Notes: generated by a model from the letters alone, not told the origin. A DNA stretch of 64,000 bases from Flavobacteriales bacterium UBA4422 (GCA_002389645.1 DGQE01000026.1:72109-136108), one strand, 5' to 3'. Shown: positions 27,386-37,007, counted from the stretch's first letter. Numbers and translations are program-made.

Positions 27386-29347
27386 GTGAAGCTCAGTATA
27401 ATCATAGTCAACTATAACGTTCGATTTTTTCTCGAACAAGCGATTAGAGCAGCTTGGAAAGCAAGCACTAATTTAGAGTGCGAAATTATTGTAGTCGATA
27501 ATGCTTCTACTGATGGTTCAAAGGAAATGGTTGAAAGCTCTTTTCCTAATATTCAATACATCTACCTTGAAGGTAACTTAGGCTTTTCAAAAGCGAATAA
27601 TGTTGGAATCAAAGCTTCACAAGGAGAATATGTTCTTCTACTAAATCCTGATACAGTCGTTGCTGAAGACGCTTTCGAGAGGTCTGTAAAGTTCATGGAT
27701 GAACATCCAAAAGCCGGTGGGCTCGGAGTTCATATGATTGATGGTTCAGGTTCATTTTTACCAGAAAGTAAGCGTGGCCTTCCCACCCCATCGGCAGCCT
27801 TTTTTAAAATATTTGGACTATCTAGACTCTTTCCCAACTCAAAGAAATTCGGCAAATATCATTTAAGCTACTTAGATGAAAATCAAACTCATGAGGTAGA
27901 AATATTGAGTGGTGCATACATGATGATGCGATCAAGTGCATTGAAAGAAGCAGGATTGCTGGATGAGACCTTCTTCATGTATGGCGAGGATATTGACCTT
28001 TCTTACCGATTAATTAAAGCAGGCTTCAAAAACTATTACTTTCCTGAATCCAGAATCATTCATTATAAGGGAGAAAGCACCAAAAAGGGCAGTGTGAATT
28101 ATGTGTTTGTGTTTTACAGAGCCATGCTCATTTTCGCTAAAAAGCACTTTGAAAAAAGCCAGGCTTCGATGTTTGGACTTCTAATTAATAGCGCTATTTA
28201 CTTCAGAGCATTCTTGGCATTAATTAGCCGTCTGTTTGGTAGGATATGGCAATTGCTGTTGGATGGTGGGCTCGCCTATGGAATCTTCTTATCTGCGGCT
28301 GCATGGTATGAAAAAATTGCACATAAGAACTTTGACCTTCCTTTCGTCAGTATTTCTCTGATTGCTTATACCTCAATAATATTAATCACCCTTCTTTACT
28401 CGAACGTATATGACAAGCACTTTAGATATATTCGACTTTTCAGAGGGTGGCTTTTTGCTTTTTTCATGCTCTTAGGCGTATATGCTTTACTTCCTGAAGA
28501 ATATCGATTTTCTAGAGCGGTTTTATTAATAGGAAGCATAACTTCTTTGTTCTTCGGTTTGGCTTGGCGCGCCTTACTTCACAGCCTTAACAAAAGGCTG
28601 TTTAACATTGATAATAATAGTGCTGCACGAACCCTAATTGTGGGAAACGAACAATCTTTCGAGGATGCAAATCGGTTCCTCAAACAGCACGGCATTTCCC
28701 CTTCTTTTTCTGCCGGTATTTATAATCAACAACAAAAACATTACCCCATAGGATTCTTGGGTAATTACAAGCAATTGAGAGAAGCAGTAAAAGACTTTAG
28801 TATCAACGATGTTATTTTCGATACTAGAGCCATAAAAAACTCGAGAATGATTGAATTGATGGGTGATTTAAGAAACTCAAACGTTCAATTTAAAATGATG
28901 ATCGGCACCCCCTTCTTTCTCCTAGGCAGTCAAGAGGCTATTGGGGCTGAAGACACTTTGAGCATGGGAGAGTTACGCGATCTTAACCCGCAGTCAATCA
29001 AGCGATTTAAACGAACTTCAGACATTCTGATTTCGCTTATAATGATACCATTATTACCTATTCTTCTTTTGTTAGTTGATGAAAAAATGGGATTAATAGT
29101 TAACTTAAAAAATGTTCTAACAGGGAGTTTTTCTTGGGTTGGTTATGATCCAAGAGGTTTACACAGAGCACTACCTAAAATGAAGCCTAGCATAACCTTC
29201 TCTTTGATGAACGTGATTCTTCCAAACAATACTTTTAATCAAATTGTAAAGGAAAATGTGAGGTACTTGCACCGCTATAACCCTATTAATGATTTCACTA
29301 TTATGTTAAAGCATATTCATTCTTTGGGAAGGTCACCTAAAAAGTAA
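27386..29347 (+). CDS. GT2 glycosyltransferase fused to a degenerate sugar-phosphotransferase-like region
   Basis: A 653-aa protein with a GTG start. Residues 1 to about 280 form a GT2 family domain of the rhamnosyltransferase type (VDNASTDGS, LLLNPDTVV, MYGEDIDLSYRL). From about 290 a membrane region of four to five helices follows, then a Rossmann-like segment (AARTLIVGNEQSFEDANRFL) and a hydrophobic helix after KRTSDILISLIMIPLLPILL, which resembles the WcaJ/WbaP phosphoglycosyl transferases. The catalytic Asp-Glu core of those enzymes appears lost; only a VGYDPRG trace is seen. It is probably a polysaccharide glycosyltransferase with a regulatory or anchoring tail. Confidence 0.85.
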   Translation: MKLSIIIVNYNVRFFLEQAIRAAWKASTNLECEIIVVDNASTDGSKEMVESSFPNIQYIYLEGNLGFSKANNVGIKASQGEYVLLLNPDTVVAEDAFERSVKFMDEHPKAGGLGVHMIDGSGSFLPESKRGLPTPSAAFFKIFGLSRLFPNSKKFGKYHLSYLDENQTHEVEILSGAYMMMRSSALKEAGLLDETFFMYGEDIDLSYRLIKAGFKNYYFPESRIIHYKGESTKKGSVNYVFVFYRAMLIFAKKHFEKSQASMFGLLINSAIYFRAFLALISRLFGRIWQLLLDGGLAYGIFLSAAAWYEKIAHKNFDLPFVSISLIAYTSIILITLLYSNVYDKHFRYIRLFRGWLFAFFMLLGVYALLPEEYRFSRAVLLIGSITSLFFGLAWRALLHSLNKRLFNIDNNSAARTLIVGNEQSFEDANRFLKQHGISPSFSAGIYNQQQKHYPIGFLGNYKQLREAVKDFSINDVIFDTRAIKNSRMIELMGDLRNSNVQFKMMIGTPFFLLGSQEAIGAEDTLSMGELRDLNPQSIKRFKRTSDILISLIMIPLLPILLLLVDEKMGLIVNLKNVLTGSFSWVGYDPRGLHRALPKMKPSITFSLMNVILPNNTFNQIVKENVRYLHRYNPINDFTIMLKHIHSLGRSPKK

Positions 29348-29376
29348 CTGAAAACATCGTTAAATTTGGCCTATCG

Positions 29377-29604
29377 ATGAAAGCAAACTTTAAACAAACA
29401 TTACTTCTTTTAATCACTTTTACCATGCTTACTTCAAGCTGCATGGTGCTCGATGGTGGCAATTCATACCGAAAGAAAAACAAATGTTGCGGAATAATAA
29501 AATGCGATATGCATCGAAGAAGCCAAGTGAGAAAACACAAAGGCACGGTAAACGCTTCGAAAAAATTCAAAAAGAAAGAGCAGCGTATCAAGCGCGGCTA
29601 TTAG
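29377..29604 (+). CDS. Small basic lipoprotein
   Basis: A 75-aa protein with leader LLITFTMLTSSC (lipobox TSSC, Cys about residue 22). The mature part is Lys/Arg-rich with a cysteine pair (KKNKCCGIIKCDMHRRSQVR) and ends KKFKKKEQRIKRGY, so it may bind nucleic acid, lipopolysaccharide or metal after export. No family is recognised. A TAAATTTG box (29361-29368) lies 8 nt before the ATG. It converges on mltG with 2 nt between stops. Confidence 0.65.
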   Translation: MKANFKQTLLLLITFTMLTSSCMVLDGGNSYRKKNKCCGIIKCDMHRRSQVRKHKGTVNASKKFKKKEQRIKRGY

Positions 29605-29606
29605 TC

Positions 29607-30644
29607 TTACTTGTAAATTTTCCTTCTATTTAATTCTCTTTGGTAACGTTTTGCATTGTTCACATGCTCTCTGTAAGAGCTTGAGAAATTGTGATACCCA
29701 GAAAAATCTTCCTTCGCACACATGAATAAATAATTGTGAGTCGATGCATTAAGAACTGCGTCTATTGACTCAATTTCAGGTAGCAATATCGGACCTGGAG
29801 GAAGTCCAGCATTTCTGTAAGTATTATAAGGAGAATTAATCTCCTTATGTATATTCAACACGCGTTTTATCGTAAAGTCACCAATGGCATGAATAAGTGT
29901 TGGGTCAGACTCTAACCTCATTCCTTTCCTTAGACGATTAAGGTATAATCCCGCCACTATTGGACGTTCATCTTTCTTGGCTGCTTGTTCGGACTGAACA
30001 ATAGACGCCAAGGTGGTCACTTCAGATTGAGATAAGTTCAAAGCTTTTGCTTTGGCTACTCGGTCTTCATTCCAAAAACGCTTGTACTCTCTAGCCATTC
30101 TGACAACAAATTCTTCTGCGGTCGTATTCCAATAAAACTCATAAGTATTAGGCAAGAACATCGTAAAAATAGTAGTGGTGTTGAAGCCATACTGAGCACA
30201 AAAGGCATCATTAGTCAAAAGTGAAATCAATGATGCGCTATCTGCTTCTATATATCTCGAAATATTTGATGCAAGTTCACTCTTAGTCCTGACTGATCGA
30301 ATAATTAATTGGATTGACTTCTGATCTCCGCTTCTCAAAAGGTTCACCAATTGATTATTGTTCATGCCATCTAATATTAAATAACGACCAGCCTTCACAA
30401 GGTCTGGGTAATTCTTGCGCTGAGCGACCCAATCGAATGAAGCACTATCACTAATTACACCCTTGCTAATCAATGAACGTATAACATAAGAATACTCTGC
30501 ATTTGATGGAATAAAAAACTCTTTGGAAGAATCATCCAACACGACATTTGGTGCAAATATTCTTTGGTAATAATCCCAAGACATATATGCTCCGATCAAT
30601 ACACCTAAAGCAACGATGGTCAGTATAAATTTCTTTGGCTTCAT
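29607..30644 (-). CDS. mltG: Endolytic murein transglycosylase MltG
   Basis: A 345-aa inner-membrane protein that cleaves nascent peptidoglycan and sets glycan length. It has one N-terminal membrane helix (FILTIVALGVLIGAYM), a LysM-like region and the YceG domain with FLPNTYEFYW, the catalytic-loop LASIVQSEQAAKKDERP (the conserved Glu is the E of QSEQ) and the closing PSNPTLIHA-type segment ESDPTLIHAIGD and GLPPGPI. The start overlaps the GNAT gene by 4 nt, so dapF, GNAT and mltG form one operon that links diaminopimelate supply to wall growth. Confidence 0.94.
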   Translation of the reverse strand: MKPKKFILTIVALGVLIGAYMSWDYYQRIFAPNVVLDDSSKEFFIPSNAEYSYVIRSLISKGVISDSASFDWVAQRKNYPDLVKAGRYLILDGMNNNQLVNLLRSGDQKSIQLIIRSVRTKSELASNISRYIEADSASLISLLTNDAFCAQYGFNTTTIFTMFLPNTYEFYWNTTAEEFVVRMAREYKRFWNEDRVAKAKALNLSQSEVTTLASIVQSEQAAKKDERPIVAGLYLNRLRKGMRLESDPTLIHAIGDFTIKRVLNIHKEINSPYNTYRNAGLPPGPILLPEIESIDAVLNASTHNYLFMCAKEDFSGYHNFSSSYREHVNNAKRYQRELNRRKIYK

Positions 30645-31159
30645 GAAATATTAAAAAGCTGATAAAAATTCTGATCAATGAAGTCACTGCCATCCCATAG
30701 CCAGTCCTTTTTTGTTCCGCAGAGTTTAAAACCAGCAGATTCAAATAATTTAATACTTGATGAGTTGTTTATCAGGACATCAGCATAAATGGATCTTACA
30801 TTCAAATGTTCAAAGCAAAACTTACTTAAAAGTAGAAGTGCTTCTATTCCAAATCCCTTTCCTCGATAATCTGGATCAATTAGAATCCCAACTCCAACTC
30901 TTTTATTTTTAACATCAAAGTCATACAAATCGATACACCCCACAGAGCTTACTGAATCATCAATTATCATTAACCGCATTTGATGGTTAATGAAAATATC
31001 ATTCTCGTGTTCAATGAAATGCTCTACTTCATCTTTCGAATAAGAAGTATTTGTATTCGAAACCAACCAATGGTCTGTGTCATTTTCCCAACGAACAATA
31101 TCATCGACATCTTGCTTGGAGGCTTGCCTGAGAACACAACGTTCACCTTTCAATTTCAT
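30641..31159 (-). CDS. GNAT family N-acetyltransferase
   Basis: A 172-aa cytoplasmic enzyme of the RimJ/RimL-like GNAT group. The acetyl-CoA pyrophosphate loop is DPDYRGKGFGIEALLLL (R/Q-x-x-G-x-G/A form), and the family's late segment NNSSIKLFESAGFKLCG is intact. The acceptor (protein N-terminus, amino-sugar or small amine) is not evident. Both ends overlap neighbours by 4 nt, placing it between dapF and mltG, so a wall-related role is possible but unproven. Confidence 0.88.
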   Translation of the reverse strand: MKLKGERCVLRQASKQDVDDIVRWENDTDHWLVSNTNTSYSKDEVEHFIEHENDIFINHQMRLMIIDDSVSSVGCIDLYDFDVKNKRVGVGILIDPDYRGKGFGIEALLLLSKFCFEHLNVRSIYADVLINNSSSIKLFESAGFKLCGTKKDWLWDGSDFIDQNFYQLFNIS

Positions 31160-31929
31160 CCTTCAATCTCACCTTTGAATACAAATGTTGCAGGTCCAGT
31201 TTTCCAAATATCTTGAAATGAGTCCTTAACTTTTTCTAGACGCACCTCTAAATCCCCTCCAACTGCTTTTATTTCTATTGTTTTATTATGATTCCCCCAA
31301 TAAGCCATAGCCACTGCAGCAGCGGTTACTCCTGTGCCACAAGCCAATGTCTCATCTTCTACTCCCCGCTCATAGGTTCTAATAAAGAGTGAGCCATTCC
31401 TTTCTTCGACAAAGTTGACATTTACCCCTTCACTTTTGAATCTATCGTTATATCGAATTTTACGACTTTCCTCTATCAAGTTCAAGGTATCAAGGCCTTT
31501 CACTCGCTTCACATAATGAGGTGATCCAGTATCTAAAAGAAGTGCGTTATCATCAACAACTTCAATGAAGTCTACATCAATCATCTGCAATGAAATCAAA
31601 CCATCAGCTTGCACCACGGCATGATGCGGACCGTCAACTGCTAAAAAATGACAGTTTTTTTGAATAACTCCCAGGCTGTGTGCAAACTGTGTGATGCATC
31701 GACCACCATTACCACACATCGAACTATAATTACCATCTGAGTTGTAATAGACCATCTTAAAGTCATAACCTTCAGCTAATTGCAGTAACATCAAGCCATC
31801 AGCCCCAATCCCAAAATGTCGATCACACAAGTGCTTTATTAACCCAAAATCTTTCTCAGGAAATGAATTACTCCTGTCATCGATGATTATAAAATCATTT
31901 CCTGCGCCTTCGTACTTGTAAAATTTCAT
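31156..31929 (-). CDS. dapF: Diaminopimelate epimerase
   Basis: A 257-aa cofactor-independent racemase that turns LL- into meso-diaminopimelate for peptidoglycan and lysine. The two catalytic cysteines are present in MCGNGGRC (C72) and ACGTGVTAAA (C197), with the NDF start FYKYEGAGNDFIIID. Length is normal for the family. It heads the dapF-GNAT-mltG operon with 4-nt overlaps. Confidence 0.96.
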   Translation of the reverse strand: MKFYKYEGAGNDFIIIDDRSNSFPEKDFGLIKHLCDRHFGIGADGLMLLQLAEGYDFKMVYYNSDGNYSSMCGNGGRCITQFAHSLGVIQKNCHFLAVDGPHHAVVQADGLISLQMIDVDFIEVVDDNALLLDTGSPHYVKRVKGLDTLNLIEESRKIRYNDRFKSEGVNVNFVEERNGSLFIRTYERGVEDETLACGTGVTAAAVAMAYWGNHNKTIEIKAVGGDLEVRLEKVKDSFQDIWKTGPATFVFKGEIEG

Positions 31930-32077
31930 CTGTCTGCAATATTCGCAATCCGCTACAAACTTGCGTATATCTTGCTTAAAAGAATTGAGTTTGGACTAAC
32001 ATATATTAACAGCAAGAGCACAACCCAAAAAGTCAATAGGGAGTTATTTTGATACGTAAAACATTAAAATTAAAAAC

Positions 32078-33553
32078 ATGAAAAGAATAGTTGGTTACTT
32101 CTTAGCTGCATTTTCAGGTGGACTTCTATCCTTGGCATCCATTTCATATTTTCAAAATGAGCAGCTGGATCAAATTCAAAAAATTGAAGAATTGAGGGCA
32201 CAAAGCGCTGAATCAAACAATAACTATCAAGCATCATATGGACTTCCTCTAGAAAGTGTCGATTTTGCTGATGCTGCAGAAAAAACGGTAAATGCTGTAG
32301 TTCATGTTAAAACCACATATGAATTAGATGGTGGATATTACTCCTTTGATCCTATCCGCCATTTCTTTTTTGGTGATGGTATATACCAAAAGCAGCCTCG
32401 CATGGGAGCAGGTGCTGGATCTGGAGTCATAATGTCTAAAGATGGGTATATCGTTACCAATAATCATGTTATTGATGGTGCGACCAAAGTTCAAGTAACT
32501 ACCAACGACAACAAAACCCTAGATGCGACAGTAATCGGCCAAGACCCAAGCAGTGATTTGGCGCTGTTGAAAGTGGAATCTGACAACATGCCAAAGATTG
32601 ATTTGGGTAACTCAGATAATGTTAGAGTTGGTGAATGGGTGCTTGCTGTGGGTAACCCTTTTAACTTAGAGTCTACGGTGACTGCTGGTATTGTAAGCGC
32701 TAAAGGAAGAGACATTAACATCTTAGCAAATGGCCCTAGCGGAATAAGTGCAGTGGAGTCGTTTATTCAAACAGATGCTGCTGTCAACCCAGGAAATAGC
32801 GGAGGTGCATTAGTAAACAGCCGAGGTGAACTGATAGGTATAAATGCTGCTATTAAATCAAATACAGGATCATACACGGGGTATTCATTCGCGATTCCAG
32901 TAAATATTGTCTCAAAAGTTGTTGAAGACCTCCTTGAATATGGAGCTGTTCAGAGAGGGTATTTGGGAGTGCAAATTCAGAATGTAACTCAGGAATTGGC
33001 AAAAACGGAAGACCTGAAGAGCAGCGATGGAGTTTATATAGCCAATACCATTGATCTTGGTGCAGCCAAAGAAGCGGGCATTAAAAAAGGAGATGTCATT
33101 ACCCAGATAGCTGAACGAAGGGTTAAGAATGTAACAGAGATGCAAGAGCAATTGAGTAAATTCAGACCTGGAGATGATATACTAGTTACAATAAACCGAG
33201 GTGGAGAGATAATGAGAATTCCTTTAACACTAAGAAACCAATTCGGTGAAGAAGAACTAACACCTAAAAAAGAGCTAGAGCTTCATGAAAAATTAAATGC
33301 ACTCTTGGAGGACATTGATGAAGAAACCAAAGCAGCACTAAAAATAAATAGTGGGGTTCGCATCGCTGAAATTGGATCTGGGAAACTGAGAAGTGCTGGA
33401 ATTGCAAAAGACTTCATCATTACAAAAGTGGATCAAACCATTATAAAGGACAAGAACCATTTACTGGATGTCTTAGAGTCAAAAAGTGGAGGTGTTCTTA
33501 TTGAGGGAACCTATCCTAATGGTAAAAAGGCATACTATGGCTTTGGTCTTTAA
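32078..33553 (+). CDS. Periplasmic Do/DegP-type serine protease
   Basis: A 491-aa envelope protease and chaperone. After an N-terminal membrane helix or signal anchor (GYFLAAFSGGLLSLASISYF) and a coiled linker comes the trypsin-like domain with H130 (TNNHVIDGA), D160 (DPSSDLALLK) and S241 (NPGNSGGALV). Two PDZ domains follow (about 280-380 and 400-485). The arrangement equals DegP/DegQ. It stands as a single gene upstream of rpoD. Its regulation is not evident from the leader. Confidence 0.94.
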   Translation: MKRIVGYFLAAFSGGLLSLASISYFQNEQLDQIQKIEELRAQSAESNNNYQASYGLPLESVDFADAAEKTVNAVVHVKTTYELDGGYYSFDPIRHFFFGDGIYQKQPRMGAGAGSGVIMSKDGYIVTNNHVIDGATKVQVTTNDNKTLDATVIGQDPSSDLALLKVESDNMPKIDLGNSDNVRVGEWVLAVGNPFNLESTVTAGIVSAKGRDINILANGPSGISAVESFIQTDAAVNPGNSGGALVNSRGELIGINAAIKSNTGSYTGYSFAIPVNIVSKVVEDLLEYGAVQRGYLGVQIQNVTQELAKTEDLKSSDGVYIANTIDLGAAKEAGIKKGDVITQIAERRVKNVTEMQEQLSKFRPGDDILVTINRGGEIMRIPLTLRNQFGEEELTPKKELELHEKLNALLEDIDEETKAALKINSGVRIAEIGSGKLRSAGIAKDFIITKVDQTIIKDKNHLLDVLESKSGGVLIEGTYPNGKKAYYGFGL

Positions 33554-33623
33554 TAAAACTTTTTCCTGAATCATACGTTTATCGCAGTATTCACGTCTAT
33601 ATTAAGAGAACAATAACTAAACG

Positions 33624-33654
33624 TTGCCTGCAATGAGAAAAACAAATACCTTTG
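33624..33654 (+). promoter_or_regulatory. Promoter of rpoD
   Basis: TTGC at 33624-33627, a 19-nt spacer and TACCTTTG at 33647-33654 give a near-consensus promoter. The leader to ATG 33695 is about 35 nt. Confidence 0.6.
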
Positions 33655-33694
33655 CAGCCCCGTTTAGAGCACACTATAAAGAGGGGAAAAGAAT

Positions 33695-34561
33695 ATGAGG
33701 CAGTTAAAGATTACCAAGTCAATTACTAATCGCGACAGCCAGTCGCTTGACAAGTACTTGACAGAGATCAGTCGTGAAGACATGATCAACGCAGAACAAG
33801 AAGTTGAACTAGCTAAACTCATTAAAAAAGGCGATCAAAGAGCCTTAGAGAAGTTAGTAAGAGCAAACTTGAGATTCGTTGTATCTGTATCCAAGCAATA
33901 TCAAAACCAAGGTCTAACACTTCCTGACTTAATTAATGAAGGAAATTTAGGGCTTATTAAGGCCGCACAGCGTTTTGATGAAACCAGAGGTTTCAAGTTT
34001 ATTTCATATGCTGTTTGGTGGATTCGTCAATCAATCCTTCAAGCAATTGCTGAGCAGTCGAGAATTGTTAGGCTTCCACTGAACCAAGTTGGTTCATTGA
34101 ATAAAATAAACAAGGTATTTGCTCAACTCGAGCAAGAGTTAGAGCGCCCTCCTGTCGCAGATGAATTGGCTTCTGCACTGGAAATTCCAGAAGACAAGGT
34201 TAAAGACACGATGAGTGTTTCAGGCAGACACGTGTCGGTTGATGCTCCTTTAAAGGAAGATGAAGATTTCAGTCTTTTGGATTTAATCAGCAACAACGAA
34301 TCACCTAGTGCTGATGGTGAGTTGATGAGGGAGTCTCTTCAAAGAGAAATAGAGCGCTCATTGGAAACACTCACTGAAAGAGAAAGAGATGTGATTCGTT
34401 TATTCTTTGGAATAGGAATGAACCACGGACTTACATTAGAAGAGATTGGTGATAAATTTGACTTGACACGCGAGCGTGTAAGACAGATAAAGGAAAAAGC
34501 GATCAGACGACTCCGTCAAAATTCGAGAAGCCGACTCTTAAAAATGTATCTAGGAGAATAA
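33695..34561 (+). CDS. rpoD: Primary sigma factor RpoD, short Bacteroidota form
   Basis: A 288-aa sigma-70 factor without the long region 1.1, as usual in Bacteroidota. Region 1.2 (SLDKYLTEISREDMINAEQE), region 2 with the -10/-7 recognition helix FISYAVWWIRQSILQAIAE, region 3 and region 4 with the -35/-33 helix LTLEEIGDKFDLTRERVRQIKEKAIRRL are all present. This protein recognises the TAnnTTTG/TTTG promoters noted in this window. It is monocistronic, with its own promoter and a strong terminator. Confidence 0.97.
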   Translation: MRQLKITKSITNRDSQSLDKYLTEISREDMINAEQEVELAKLIKKGDQRALEKLVRANLRFVVSVSKQYQNQGLTLPDLINEGNLGLIKAAQRFDETRGFKFISYAVWWIRQSILQAIAEQSRIVRLPLNQVGSLNKINKVFAQLEQELERPPVADELASALEIPEDKVKDTMSVSGRHVSVDAPLKEDEDFSLLDLISNNESPSADGELMRESLQREIERSLETLTERERDVIRLFFGIGMNHGLTLEEIGDKFDLTRERVRQIKEKAIRRLRQNSRSRLLKMYLGE

Positions 34562-34570
34562 AACAAATTG

Positions 34571-34600
34571 AAAGGGCCGTGAGAATTCACGGCCCTTTTT
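34571..34600 (+). terminator. Rho-independent terminator of rpoD
   Basis: A perfect 12-bp stem (AAAGGGCCGTGA at 34571-34582, TCACGGCCCTTT at 34587-34598) with a 4-nt loop and T-run. Confidence 0.95.
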
Positions 34601-34639
34601 CATTTCAACTTCACAAACTATTTATCAACTATAAATCAC

Positions 34640-36091
34640 ATGGAATCTATGGTAGCGAACAACTATCAAAGCAATTTCAGCGCTTATGTCGATCATGAAA
34701 AAGCCGCTGTAAGTTTACAAAGCAGCATTGGTCAATTACTGTTTGAAAAAGGAATAGAGTTAGTATTGTTCAGGAACCCTCTTCTGGATATAAGCATCTC
34801 TGAAATTCTTCAATTGCATGACTATGCAAACGAAATCGTTAATAAGCCGATTAACGTTCAAGATACTTCTGCACTCGCGAAGGAGCTCATGAATATGGAG
34901 CTCGCCCCATCCAAATTGGATATCGGATTACTTGCAGCCGAGTATCACGCAGAAAAAGCAAATGATTACAAGGCATTTTTAGAAGGTAAATTGGCTGGAT
35001 TTGGTTCAGATGCGCGCGAGCCGATCAGCCCTAAGGACGTTGTTCTTTATGGATTTGGACGAATTGGCCGATTGGCTGCTCGATTGCTTATCAAATCTGC
35101 TGGAAGAGGCCAGCAGTTAAGATTGAGAGCTATTGTCGTTCGTAAAATTGATAAGGATCAATTAAGAAAGAGAGCTCACCTGCTCAGAAACGATTCAGCA
35201 CACGGACCATTCAAAGGATCAGTTGTAGAAGATTATGACAACATGGAGTTAATCATTAATGGACAACGTGTTAAGTTCATTGCTGCTAATAATCCTGAGG
35301 ATATTGACTACACTGCTCATGGTATTAATGATGCCTTGATCATTGACAACACTGGCGTATTCAAAGACAAAACAGCTTTGAGCCGGCACCTGCAGTCAAA
35401 AGGAGTGAGTAAAGTATTGTTGACTGCGCCTGGAAAAGAGATTCCAAATATTGTATATGGAGTAAATCACAAGAGTATTGATCTAGATTCTAAAGATATA
35501 ATTTCTGCTGCGTCTTGCACGACCAATGCGATTGTTCCAGTATTAAAGGTTATTCACGACAATTTAGGCGTAAGTAAAGGACACATTGAAACCGTTCATG
35601 CCTACACCAATGATCAAAATCTATTAGACAATTTGCATAAGAACAGTCGAAGAGGACGTTCTGCTGCTGTTAATATGGTAATTACCGAAACGGGAGCTGG
35701 AAAAGCAGTGACGAAGGTTATTCCTGATCTGAAAGACAAATTAACGGCTAATGCAGTACGCGTTCCAGTACCTAATGGATCTCTGGCAATATTAAGCTTG
35801 ACCGTAAATAAGGAGACAACACTTGCCGAAGTTGATGGGCTACTAAAAGATGCAGCCTTAAAAGGTGACCTCGTTAATCAGATCAACTACAACATTAATG
35901 AAGAGTGCGTATCTAGCGATATCGTAGGAAATTCTTGCTGTTCAGTTTATGACAGCAACGCCACTATTATACACCCTGATAGTAAAAACATCGTTTTGTA
36001 TGTGTGGTATGACAATGAATTTGGATACACAAAACAAGTATTAAGACTCGCTAAGCACATCGCTAAAGTGAGAAGGTTGATTTATTATTAA
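34640..36091 (+). CDS. gap: Glyceraldehyde-3-phosphate dehydrogenase, N-terminally extended type
   Basis: A 483-aa NAD(P)-dependent glycolytic or gluconeogenic dehydrogenase. The catalytic Cys is in SAASCTTNAI (C293), the NAD site is YGFGRIGRLAARLL (137-150), and the later HAYTNDQNLLDNLH and YDNEFGYTKQVL are family signatures. About 130 residues precede the Rossmann start, with helical composition and no signal; this form occurs in several Bacteroidota and Gammaproteobacteria, and the extension's role is unknown. Either ATG 34640 or 34649 can be the start. A GU-containing terminator follows. Confidence 0.93.
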   Translation: MESMVANNYQSNFSAYVDHEKAAVSLQSSIGQLLFEKGIELVLFRNPLLDISISEILQLHDYANEIVNKPINVQDTSALAKELMNMELAPSKLDIGLLAAEYHAEKANDYKAFLEGKLAGFGSDAREPISPKDVVLYGFGRIGRLAARLLIKSAGRGQQLRLRAIVVRKIDKDQLRKRAHLLRNDSAHGPFKGSVVEDYDNMELIINGQRVKFIAANNPEDIDYTAHGINDALIIDNTGVFKDKTALSRHLQSKGVSKVLLTAPGKEIPNIVYGVNHKSIDLDSKDIISAASCTTNAIVPVLKVIHDNLGVSKGHIETVHAYTNDQNLLDNLHKNSRRGRSAAVNMVITETGAGKAVTKVIPDLKDKLTANAVRVPVPNGSLAILSLTVNKETTLAEVDGLLKDAALKGDLVNQINYNINEECVSSDIVGNSCCSVYDSNATIIHPDSKNIVLYVWYDNEFGYTKQVLRLAKHIAKVRRLIYY

Positions 36092-36112
36092 TCAAGTCAT
36101 AAAGATTAAAAG

Positions 36113-36143
36113 AAGGCTGTTCATAATTGAGCGGCCTTTTTTG
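36113..36143 (+). terminator. Rho-independent terminator of the GAPDH gene
   Basis: An 11-bp stem (36113-36123 with 36128-36138, two GU pairs) closes on a 4-nt loop and is followed by six T. Confidence 0.85.
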
Positions 36144-36176
36144 TTGCTATACACTTGAAATGATGAAATTTACAAC

Positions 36177-36482
36177 ATGATCAAAAGAATTTGGAATAAC
36201 CTTCCATGGTTTTTAAAAACCCGTTACGCACTAACGCTAGCAGCATTTGCAGTGTGGATGATGTTCTTTGATCAACACAATATGATTAGACAAATTGAAT
36301 TGAGGGCCGAACTTTATCAGCTACAATCCGACAAAGAGTACTATCAAGAAGAAATCGTGAGTATTAAAGAAGACTTAGACGAGTTACTTTCCGATAATTC
36401 GAAACTTGAAAAGTTCGCACGCGAAAAATATTACATGAAAAAGCCTAATGAGGAGATCTTTGTTTTTGTAGCGGAAGACTAA
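36177..36482 (+). CDS. Septum formation initiator, FtsB/DivIC-like
   Basis: A 101-aa single-pass protein: a short cytoplasmic tail, one membrane helix (YALTLAAFAVWMMFF) and a coiled coil (IELRAELYQLQSDKEYYQEE) ending in a conserved FAREKYYMKKPNEEIFVFV motif. The family forms the FtsB-FtsL-FtsQ subcomplex of the divisome. It is transcribed after the GAPDH terminator and converges with the next gene without a gap. No ftsL or ftsQ is near. Confidence 0.87.
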   Translation: MIKRIWNNLPWFLKTRYALTLAAFAVWMMFFDQHNMIRQIELRAELYQLQSDKEYYQEEIVSIKEDLDELLSDNSKLEKFAREKYYMKKPNEEIFVFVAED

Positions 36483-37007
36483 TTACCTTTTCTTAGCCTT
36501 TTGATTTTCTTCTTTCATTTCTTGATTTAGCAACTTGAAATCGACCTCACCAAGTTGGTTGATTAAATGTCTCACCATTACCAATGCTCTTCTTATTCGA
36601 ATCTCTGGGTTTTTAACATTATCACTCCAATGGATTAGCGTGCGTTGCTTTCCTGGAGTAAGCCCTTCAAACAAAGCACTTCCCTCCTGCTCTTGCAGCA
36701 GCACTTCAGACAACTCATCACTCATGGGCAAACCATATTTAGCTCGATCCTTTACTATTTCAATATGAACTAACTGACCTAATACCCACCCTAATTTTGA
36801 CCTGCGTTCTTGATTGATGAAAATTTGAAAATTGCCTTTCCCGTCTGGCATCAGTGCACAGTGAAAAACCACTTCACTTCCAGCATTACATATAACTCTG
36901 CGATTCTCACCATCAATAAATTGCATTGCCTGCTCAGCATCAATAGGTAGATAATAATTCCACCCTAAACTTGAATCAGCTTTCTCTAACTGTGTGCCTA
37001 TTATCAT
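36483..37007 (-). CDS. YdeI/OmpD-associated family protein (DUF1905 plus YdeI C-terminal helices)
   Basis: A 174-aa cytoplasmic protein. The first 95 residues fit a DUF1905 beta-barrel (CALMPDGKGNFQIFINQERR, GWVLGQLVHIEI), and the C-terminal half fits the YdeI helical domain (LPMSDELSEVLLQEQEGSALF, then LTPGKQRTLIHWSD). The family has been linked to antimicrobial resistance and to bacteriocin protection, without a known biochemical mechanism. It is a single gene that converges on the DivIC-like gene, with adjacent stops. Confidence 0.8.
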   Translation of the reverse strand: MIIGTQLEKADSSLGWNYYLPIDAEQAMQFIDGENRRVICNAGSEVVFHCALMPDGKGNFQIFINQERRSKLGWVLGQLVHIEIVKDRAKYGLPMSDELSEVLLQEQEGSALFEGLTPGKQRTLIHWSDNVKNPEIRIRRALVMVRHLINQLGEVDFKLLNQEMKEENQKAKKR

